From the NCBI GenBank assembly GCA_934754425.1, contig CAKVIN010000011.1, forward strand, positions 20,067 to 84,066: a stretch of DNA of 64,000 nucleotides, written 5' to 3'. The notes beneath the pieces were generated by a model, which made no database searches, was not told the DNA's origin, and saw nothing but the letters and a program-made list of their open reading frames with translations. Positions 58,516-64,000 of the stretch are shown in pieces. A program made the translations under genes and the position numbers. Each line of letters starts with the position of its first letter. Position 1 is the stretch's first letter. This DNA is from an uncultured Candidatus Melainabacteria bacterium (GTDB taxonomy: Bacteria > Cyanobacteriota > Vampirovibrionia > Gastranaerophilales > Gastranaerophilaceae).

Positions 58516-59802
58516 TTAAGATATAATTCCTTCTTTTATTAATTTTTCTTTAATATCTTTTTTTGTTTGAAATTCTGAACCGGATTTATCAGTTAATCTT
58601 TTTAATAGCATTATTCCGGGAGTTACAACTCCAAGGGCTAAAATGCAAGCACCGATACTATTAACAATAGATTTTCTTTTTAATTTTTTTACACCATTGA
58701 AGAAAATGTCACTACTTTCGCCTTTTTGCAATGCGTTTTTGTATTGGTTATGTAATTCTGATACTTGTTTGTTAAGGTTTTCAACTTCTTTTAAATCAAT
58801 AAACTTTCTCGTATCAATTTTGTCAGATTTGTTGAAAGTTGGCACAATGTCTGATTGTTTTGCAATTTGTACGATTTTATTATCAGGATTTTTGTGTAAA
58901 AAATCGTATAAATTAACTTCAGATGTGTTTGCTTGATTGAATTCTTTAATGCTCTTTTCTATGCTGTTATCTATAAATGCTTGTTTAAAATTGTCATCTT
59001 CTAAAACTCTTGAATCTAATGTGATTGATTTGTTATATTTTTCATTTGCTTGTTTTTCCATAAATTCTTTAATTTTATTTCCGGCATAATACAAGAAGCA
59101 TAAACAAGAGCCTTCTTTTATAGCGTATCCGACAAATTCTTGTGAACTTCTGGAGTCACTTAATCTTTCTGCTGTAATAAAACCGTCCATTATGTACATA
59201 TTTTTTACAGGAGAAAACGCAAATTCCTCTACAACTTTACCAATTCCTTTGAATGAGGTATTGGAATGATTTTTATTAGCAGATTGCGAAATTTGTTCGT
59301 TCTTTTGTTGTTGCTCATACTCTTTTATCAGATTTTTTTTGATTTTTTGTTCAGTGTAGTATTGTTTTAGTTTAGTCATTCCAACATAAGTTAAAGCTGC
59401 CATTACAGTTGATGTAACAAATTTTGTAGCGGCTATGTTTTTAAATAATCTTTTATTTTTTTCGGCTTTTTCTAAATTTTCTTTGATTTTATTAGTTGGA
59501 GCGTATTCTTTTATTTTTTTATATAATTCAGCATTTTTTAAATTTCTAGGATCAATTTTAGAATCAAATCCAAATCCTTTAAAAACAGTTTTGTCAAATA
59601 ACCATTTGAAAGCAGGTATTCCACCGAGCCATAATGCTTCTGTGCCAAATTCATCAATAAATCTGTCAAAGCCTTCTTCTTTTCCTGTGACATAAGAGCT
59701 GGCTGTCATTCCCAAACAACTGGAAGCATCTTTTAATCCCAATGGTATTAATGAATTGGGGTTTCCTAATGTAGAATATATTTTTGCGGCATTTATCATC
59801 AT
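58516..59802 (-). CDS. Uncharacterised membrane protein, paralogue of the gene at 16102
   Basis: A 428-residue protein of the same lineage-specific family as the one at 16102. Shared blocks: RFIDEFGTEALWLGGIPAF, TSFKGIGKVVEEF, and a stretch beginning MDGFITAERLSDSRSSQEFV followed by a hydrophobic helix. Other hydrophobic helices lie near residues 120-140 (VTSTVMAALTYVGM) and at the C-terminus (IVNSIGACILALGVVTPGIM). The start is a double ATG. I count from the first, preceded by AGGAT. A 15-codon frame ends 4 bases upstream and may couple translation. It has its own terminator. Function unknown. Confidence 0.6.
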   Translation of the reverse strand: MMINAAKIYSTLGNPNSLIPLGLKDASSCLGMTASSYVTGKEEGFDRFIDEFGTEALWLGGIPAFKWLFDKTVFKGFGFDSKIDPRNLKNAELYKKIKEYAPTNKIKENLEKAEKNKRLFKNIAATKFVTSTVMAALTYVGMTKLKQYYTEQKIKKNLIKEYEQQQKNEQISQSANKNHSNTSFKGIGKVVEEFAFSPVKNMYIMDGFITAERLSDSRSSQEFVGYAIKEGSCLCFLYYAGNKIKEFMEKQANEKYNKSITLDSRVLEDDNFKQAFIDNSIEKSIKEFNQANTSEVNLYDFLHKNPDNKIVQIAKQSDIVPTFNKSDKIDTRKFIDLKEVENLNKQVSELHNQYKNALQKGESSDIFFNGVKKLKRKSIVNSIGACILALGVVTPGIMLLKRLTDKSGSEFQTKKDIKEKLIKEGIIS

Positions 59803-59806
59803 TATC

Positions 59807-59854
59807 CTACAACCCCCATATTAAATTCATTAATTTTTTACTATGTTTGTTCAT
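59807..59854 (-). CDS. Possible 15-residue leader peptide
   Basis: On the minus strand AAAGGAAGG is followed after 7 bases by ATG (59854) and encodes MNKHSKKLMNLIWGL, then TAG. The stop is 4 bases before the double ATG of the membrane-protein gene at 59802, an arrangement typical of translational coupling. The ribosome site here is clearly stronger than that of the main gene. There is no other evidence of expression. Confidence 0.35.
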   Translation of the reverse strand: MNKHSKKLMNLIWGL

Positions 59855-59947
59855 ACTACAGCCTTCCTTTCTTTGTAAGTTGTCTAAATCCAAAAAATTG
59901 CTAAAAGTTTAACATTTATTTACAAAAATTAGTAAATATATTTACAC

Positions 59948-59985
59948 AAAAAAAGAACTCCCACTTATAGGAGTTCTTTTCTTTA
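59948..59985. terminator. Bidirectional terminator after rpoZ
   Basis: AAGAACTCC pairs with GGAGTTCTT around CACTTATA, with T-tracts on both strands. It ends the rpoZ-like gene on the minus strand. Confidence 0.85.
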
Positions 59986-59997
59986 TAAAAATAAAAC

Positions 59998-60240
59998 TTA
60001 GCCTACAAGCTCGGTATCATCCGACTCGGAAGCTTTTACCATGATTGCATGTTCAACAGGATTTTCTTTTTTGTAAGAACTGTCATTTGAAGCTTCCTCA
60101 AAACCAAACTCATCTCGGGCTTTTTTCATTTGAGTTTCATCAACAAGTTTTTTTGCTAATTCAGCAATTTCATATACCAATTTGTAACGATTATCTGTAT
60201 TTTCGTTTAATTCCCAGGCTATTTTTACAATTTGATCCAT
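59998..60240 (-). CDS. rpoZ: Probable RNA polymerase omega subunit
   Basis: An 80-residue protein. DNRYKLVYEIAELAKKLVDE corresponds to the conserved omega segment NRFxLVxxAAxRARQL, and KENPVEHAIMVKASE to the following KPVxxALxEIxx helix. Omega helps assemble RNA polymerase by latching the beta' subunit. The similarity is short and the middle is more acidic than usual, so the call is moderate. The ribosome site (AAAGAGG) is good. It is monocistronic, divergent from the EF-hand-like gene at 60390. Confidence 0.65.
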   Translation of the reverse strand: MDQIVKIAWELNENTDNRYKLVYEIAELAKKLVDETQMKKARDEFGFEEASNDSSYKKENPVEHAIMVKASESDDTELVG

Positions 60241-60305
60241 TTTTACCTCTTTTTCCTATTTTATATAATTTTATAACACACATGTTATTTTGTCCAGATG
60301 TATTT

Positions 60306-60361
60306 TCTTAACAATTGTTAACAAAAAAGCAATTTTTGATAAAAGAATAACTTTATATATA
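60306..60361 (+). promoter_or_regulatory. Three-part promoter module, site F
   Basis: TCTTAACAA (60306-60314), 14 bp, GCAATTTT (60329-60336), 13 bp, ACTTTATATATA (60350-60361), then CATACGAGATATT. The ATG follows 28 bp later. A second palindrome, TTGTTAACAA, overlaps the gap at 60315-60324. Confidence 0.67.
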
Positions 60362-60389
60362 CATACGAGATATTAATAAGGAGTTTATT

Positions 60390-60959
60390 ATGACAAATCA
60401 AGTTAGCGGTTATTCACATACATTGTTTTCTTCTGGAAGTTATTTGAGAAAATACGCAGAACAAGCTGACAAACAGGCAAATGGCGGAAATGACAATGGT
60501 GTAATAGATGGTAATGAAATTAAAACTTTTAAAAATATTGTAAAACAAAAGACCGGCTATGATTTTGATTTTAGTAGTATGAAGCCTGTCCAAAATAAAA
60601 CAATTGCGGTGCAGGATAACAATGGTTTTATTTTCAAAAATACAGCTGAAATTGCAAAAAAATATGGAAATGCTGTTTCAACTAAGACTATAGACTGGAT
60701 GAATGGAAAACAGGCCGGTCATGATTTGCTTGTTCCATCTAGAAAAACGCTTGACATACCTTATATGACTGATGATGATTACAAAACTTCTAAACAATCA
60801 GTCGATAAACAGGAACAAATTGTTAATGCAAAAATTCAAAAACAAAATGAGGCTAAAAAACAACAAGAAGCCAAAGAATTGCATGAAAATTGTAAAAGTG
60901 TATTTGAAAGCATTGCCGATTGGTTTACAGGTCTAGTCAAAAATGTTATTTCAGATTAA
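60390..60959 (+). CDS. Uncharacterised protein with EF-hand-like N-terminal module
   Basis: A 189-residue soluble protein. Residues about 26-46 (ADKQANGGNDNGVIDGNEIK) form an EF-hand-like acidic loop: Asp/Asn/Gly-rich, then IDGNEI, then a helix TFKNIVKQKTG. The protein at 34947 begins with the same module (ADKNGQENGRLEGNEISVFE) and uses the same promoter type. The middle is unassigned. The C-terminus is a Gln/Lys/Glu-rich helix, QKQNEAKKQQEAKELHENCK, and ends SIADWFTGLVKNVISD, which may be amphipathic. AAGGAG precedes the ATG. It converges with map, 8 bp between stops. Confidence 0.63.
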   Translation: MTNQVSGYSHTLFSSGSYLRKYAEQADKQANGGNDNGVIDGNEIKTFKNIVKQKTGYDFDFSSMKPVQNKTIAVQDNNGFIFKNTAEIAKKYGNAVSTKTIDWMNGKQAGHDLLVPSRKTLDIPYMTDDDYKTSKQSVDKQEQIVNAKIQKQNEAKKQQEAKELHENCKSVFESIADWFTGLVKNVISD

Positions 60960-60967
60960 ATTCTTTA

Positions 60968-61720
60968 CTACTCCATAAGTGTTGTCATTAAAATCGGATC
61001 ACCATCTGTAGCAAGAACAGTATGTTCAAAATGCGCAGATGGTTTTCTGTCTTTTGTTACAACTCCCCATTTGTCATCTTCAACAAAAACATCGTCGCCA
61101 CCAAGATTTAACATCGGTTCAATCGCAATTACGGTATTAGATTTGATTAATGTTTGATCTCCAACTCTGTAATTGAATAAAAATGGATCTTCATGCATTT
61201 CATGTCCAACACCATGACCGCCATATTGTCTAACGATTCCTAATTTATAATTATTGGCAACATCTTCAATCGCTCCGGATATGTCATCAAGAACATTTCC
61301 TGCTCTCATTTTTGAAATGCCAGCAAAAAGAGCTTCTTCTGTTGCTTTCATAAGCATTTGTTTGTCTTCAGAAATTTTACCTACTGCGTAAGACCAAGCG
61401 CTATCACCGACCATGCCGCCATATGTTGCGCCAACATCAATAGCAATAATGTCACCTTCTTTTAAAATTTCATCTTCAGAAGGAATTCCGTGAACAACTT
61501 TTTCATTTATAGATGTGCATATGCATGCCGGAAAACCACTGTAACCTAAGAATGTTGGAATAGCTCTGTTTTCTTTGATTATTTTCATTGCAATACTATC
61601 TAGTTCCTTGGTAGAAATACCGGGTTCTACAACTTCTTTCATTTTTTTATGAACTAAAGCCACGATATGTCCGGCATGTCTCATTCTTTTTATTTCGTCA
61701 CGTGATTTTCTGTTAATCAT
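60968..61720 (-). CDS. map: Methionine aminopeptidase type I
   Basis: A 250-residue metalloprotease that removes the initiator Met. The metal ligands can be read in AIDVGATYGGMVGDSAW (Asp), GGHGVGHEMHEDP (His) and IAIEPML (Glu), plus Glu in the C-terminal FEHTVL. TSINEKVVHGIPSEDE includes the substrate His. The start at 61720 has GTGAGGGAAATT before it. The in-frame ATG 12 bases upstream is too close to that ribosome site. It has no N-terminal zinc-finger extension. It is monocistronic and divergent from the glycosyltransferase at 61827. Confidence 0.95.
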   Translation of the reverse strand: MINRKSRDEIKRMRHAGHIVALVHKKMKEVVEPGISTKELDSIAMKIIKENRAIPTFLGYSGFPACICTSINEKVVHGIPSEDEILKEGDIIAIDVGATYGGMVGDSAWSYAVGKISEDKQMLMKATEEALFAGISKMRAGNVLDDISGAIEDVANNYKLGIVRQYGGHGVGHEMHEDPFLFNYRVGDQTLIKSNTVIAIEPMLNLGGDDVFVEDDKWGVVTKDRKPSAHFEHTVLATDGDPILMTTLME

Positions 61721-61826
61721 AATTTCCCTCACTTTTCTTTATCTTAAAACCAACAAATAAGGTTTGCAACCTTGTTTTTATTTTTTTAAATTCATGTTAT
61801 TATCAGATTAAAGTAGGGAGAGATGT

Positions 61827-63470
61827 ATGTCAAAAATAAAACATTTTGTATTGGAACATCAAGAATTGTTCACAATATTAGGGTTGAGTATTCTATTCTA
61901 TTTTATATTTTTCCATAATATTTGGGGATATGCATTGATGGATGTTGATGAATCCAGATATGTTTCTATGTCAAAAGATATGTTTAATACAAAAGATTTT
62001 TTAACACTGTATCTCAATAATGAGTATTTTTTTGAAAAACCTCCGCTTTATTTTTGGGGAGAATGTCTTTCTTTTGCTTTGTTTGGAAAAATAACTGAAT
62101 TTACAGCTCGTTTTCCGGTGGCTCTTTATGGAACATTATGCGGATTTTTAACATATTTTGTCGGTAAAAAAATAGTATCCAGAACATACGGTGTTGTATC
62201 TTCATTAATTTTGGCGACATCTTTAGAGTTTGTAATATTAGCAAAGTTTGCGATTCTTGATATTGTCGTTGCTACTTGTGTTTGGTTTTCATTATGTTTT
62301 GGAATGCTAACTTATTTCTGTCAAGAAAAAAATAAAAAATATTTCTGGTGGTTGTTTTACATTTTTTCTGGGTTAGCTGTTATGGCAAAAGGTATTCCGG
62401 GATTTGTAATTCCTTTTGGCTCAATGTTCTTTATATCAATTTTTGCTAAAAAATTTAAAGAAATATTTAAACCTCAATTTTTGATAGTAGGTTTTGTATT
62501 GTTTTTTGCAATAACTCTACCTTGGCACATTATTATGCTAAAAATGCATGACCCACTATTTTTTAACGAGTATATAATTAAGCATCACATTGCTAGATTT
62601 ATGGGCGGAAATGAATTAGGTAGAGAACAACCGTTTTATTACTATTTCTTAACTATTCTTTGGGGATTTTTCCCTTGGATATTATCTGTATTGGTTGTTC
62701 TAATTAGAAAAATTCAAAAACGTGACTTTGTATTTAAAAGTTTGAATAATGTTCAGTTATTTATGCTGTTTAATGGAATTATTGCATTATTCACGCTAGC
62801 ATTTTTCTCTTCTTCTGATACAAAATTAGTAACATACATTTTGCCTATATATGGTTCTCTTGCTTGTTTGGGCGGATATATTTGGACTAATTATATTGAA
62901 AAAGGGGAATATTCAAGGTTTATCAACCCTACTGTATATGTTTTAGGTGGAATTTTTATCTTAGCATCTGTTGTTGCTGTATTTACACCGCTATTTTTAC
63001 CAACACAATTGAATGCTGACATTTCTCCTGCAAAACCTCTTTGTATTTTACTACTATTTTTTGTTGGTATTTTATCAATATATTTTGCAAAAAAAGAAAA
63101 ATATGTATGTCTCTTTTTCTCGTATGTGATGTTAATGTTAGTTCTTTCAGCCTTTGGTACAGGAAAATTCTTCAATATAGATTATAAATTCGGACAAGAT
63201 GATTTACTTAAATTTGCAAAATATGCGAAAGAGAATAATAAATCGATTACTACTTATAAATTTTCTCATAAATATTCATTAATTTATTATGGTGATAAAC
63301 CCGTTGAATATGGATTGAACTATGATATAAATGATTTAAAAAATGCTTTATCAAAAAATGACAATCTTATAATAATTCAACATAAAAAAATGGATGATGA
63401 AATAAAAGCCTTGAACTACAAAGTTGTAGATGATGGGCGCAAATATATCCTTATAGAGAAAAAAGATTAA
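61827..63470 (+). CDS. ArnT/PMT-family (GT-C) membrane glycosyltransferase
   Basis: A 547-residue polytopic protein with about 11-13 helices. After the first helix comes the catalytic acidic motif MDVDESRYVSMSKDM, then FFEKPPLYFW, ARFPVALYGTLCGF and FKHHIARFM-like IIKHHIARFMGGNE, all as in undecaprenyl-phosphate-sugar lipid A transferases (ArnT) and related mannosyltransferases. A soluble C-terminal domain follows (KENNKSITTYKFSHKYSLIY). It probably moves a sugar from a polyprenyl phosphate to lipid A or another envelope acceptor. It fits the LPS genes elsewhere in the window. The ribosome site is GGGAGAG. Confidence 0.85.
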   Translation: MSKIKHFVLEHQELFTILGLSILFYFIFFHNIWGYALMDVDESRYVSMSKDMFNTKDFLTLYLNNEYFFEKPPLYFWGECLSFALFGKITEFTARFPVALYGTLCGFLTYFVGKKIVSRTYGVVSSLILATSLEFVILAKFAILDIVVATCVWFSLCFGMLTYFCQEKNKKYFWWLFYIFSGLAVMAKGIPGFVIPFGSMFFISIFAKKFKEIFKPQFLIVGFVLFFAITLPWHIIMLKMHDPLFFNEYIIKHHIARFMGGNELGREQPFYYYFLTILWGFFPWILSVLVVLIRKIQKRDFVFKSLNNVQLFMLFNGIIALFTLAFFSSSDTKLVTYILPIYGSLACLGGYIWTNYIEKGEYSRFINPTVYVLGGIFILASVVAVFTPLFLPTQLNADISPAKPLCILLLFFVGILSIYFAKKEKYVCLFFSYVMLMLVLSAFGTGKFFNIDYKFGQDDLLKFAKYAKENNKSITTYKFSHKYSLIYYGDKPVEYGLNYDINDLKNALSKNDNLIIIQHKKMDDEIKALNYKVVDDGRKYILIEKKD

Positions 63471-63473
63471 GTT

Positions 63474-63530
63474 ATGTAACAAATTTAAAAATATTTATCA
63501 ATTATACGACTCTAAAATACTTTATATATA
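63474..63530 (+). promoter_or_regulatory. Three-part promoter module, site G (orphan)
   Basis: ATGTAACAA (63474-63482), 15 bp, TCAATTAT (63498-63505), 13 bp, ACTTTATATATA (63519-63530), then TGTACGAGATATT, almost the same leader start as site F. No open reading frame follows. A terminator lies 67 bp further on. Confidence 0.63.
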
Positions 63531-63536
63531 TGTACG

Positions 63537-63622
63537 AGATATTGGAATCATAATATAAATTATTTAATATACTACACTTCACACATTAAAGTTTTTAGAG
63601 TCATTCAAAGACTCTTTTTTTT
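63537..63622 (+). ncRNA. Putative small RNA between an orphan promoter and a terminator
   Basis: The segment is bounded by promoter module G and by an intrinsic terminator (AGAGTC at 63597-63602, GACTCT at 63610-63615, then T8). The transcript would be about 80 bases. There is no ribosome site with a start codon and frame of note. Its first bases (ACGAGATATT) match the leader of the 60390 gene, so it may be either a regulatory RNA or the remnant of a lost gene of the same regulon. Confidence 0.38.
63597..63622 (+). terminator. Terminator abutting the second repeat array
   Basis: AGAGTC pairs with GACTCT around ATTCAAA and runs into eight T residues ending at 63622. The repeat array starts at the next base with GTGCTACGCAC. 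Confidence 0.85.
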
Positions 63623-64000
63623 GTGCTACGCACGTAGACAAATGGTCGGCTACTTGGTAAAAAATACAAGATTATTAAAAAAAAACTACAGGCTCCGCCT
63701 CAAAGTGAAACTACTGGTTTAAAACACATTTACCTACGCACGTAGACAAATGGTCGGCTACTTTATTTAAACTACTAACTTTTTTTACAACTACAGGCTC
63801 CGCCTCAAAGTGGAACGACTGGTTTTAAAACATATTTACTCCATTTACCCCCGCACGTAGACAAATGGTCGGCTACTTGGTAAAAAATACAAGATTATTT
63901 AAAAAACTACAAGCTTCGCCTCTAAGTGGAACGACTGGTTTTAAAACATATTTACTCCATTTACCCCCGCACGTAGACAAATGGTCGGCTACTTGGTAAA
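63623..64000. repeat. Second array of the 107-bp repeat family, inverted, incomplete
   Basis: CGCACGTAGACAAATGGTCG recurs at 63629, 63737, 63852 and 63968, with intervals of 108, 115 and 116 bp. Between these lie blocks that are the reverse complements of the blocks in the first array (GGCTACTTGGT, then CAAGCTTCGCC, then AGTGGAACGACTGG). Copies are less uniform than in the first array. The array continues beyond the window. No coding frame is supported in it. Confidence 0.88.

Overview
This 64-kb window is AT-rich, densely coding, and comes from a Gram-negative-type bacterium. It carries a lipid A and LPS-core gene set (lpxA, lpxC, lpxD, fabZ, three ADP-heptose pathway genes, an O-antigen-ligase-like protein, an ArnT-like glycosyltransferase) together with a Ycf23/DUF561 protein, a family otherwise typical of cyanobacteria and plastids. 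There are no photosynthesis genes, an iron-dependent alcohol dehydrogenase suggests fermentation, and many predicted proteins are unrecognisable. My inference is a non-photosynthetic relative of Cyanobacteria (Vampirovibrionia/Melainabacteria, probably the gut Gastranaerophilales). This rests on gene content read by eye, not on a phylogeny.

Layout. 1-3.5 kb: end of ftsE, ftsX, an HDOD signalling protein, a degenerate GGDEF-like protein and an isochorismatase-family hydrolase. 3.5-12.6 kb: a PLP decarboxylase, an XRE regulator, a Gly/Asn-rich protein, ycf23, an HtrA-like protease, miaB, two small membrane proteins and a dihydrolipoamide dehydrogenase-like enzyme. 12.6-13.4 kb: seven tandem copies of a 107-bp repeat. 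13.7-21 kb: lpxA, rbgA, rplS, a divergent membrane-protein gene, a beta-propeller protein, dnaJ and grpE. 21.2-27.2 kb: ispF, then a long minus-strand operon dapB-asd-orf-rfaE2-lpxD-lpxC-fabZ that joins DAP/lysine synthesis to lipid A synthesis. 27.6-34.7 kb: rfaE1, a DUF4330-like protein, the O-antigen ligase-like gene and ligA. 34.9-40.5 kb: two very large lineage-specific proteins. 40.9-51.6 kb: alcohol dehydrogenase, a glycosyltransferase, cca, a DUF475 membrane protein, gmhA, a metal-ligand-less M48 homologue, galE, recF, a TPR protein, dnaA, tRNA-Cys and rpsU. 51.7-63.5 kb: a U32 protein, a TPR protein, pth, ffh, several unknowns, rpoZ, map and a GT-C glycosyltransferase. 63.6-64 kb: a second array of the same repeat family, inverted and running off the window.

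The strongest unexplained signal is a three-part promoter module found seven times: a TGTAACAA-like box, 14-16 bp, GCAATTTT, exactly 13 bp, ACTTTATATATA. It precedes only lineage-specific genes of unknown function (6871, 21482, 27592, 34947, 40451, 60390) and one orphan locus that looks like a small RNA (63519-63622). Two of the controlled genes share an EF-hand-like N-terminal module. This looks like a dedicated regulon for an undescribed set of proteins.

The second signal is the pair of repeat arrays. Both begin immediately after the T8 tract of an intrinsic terminator, and the boundary is identical over 26 bases although the terminator hairpins themselves are unrelated in sequence. That points to a repeat or element that enters at terminators.
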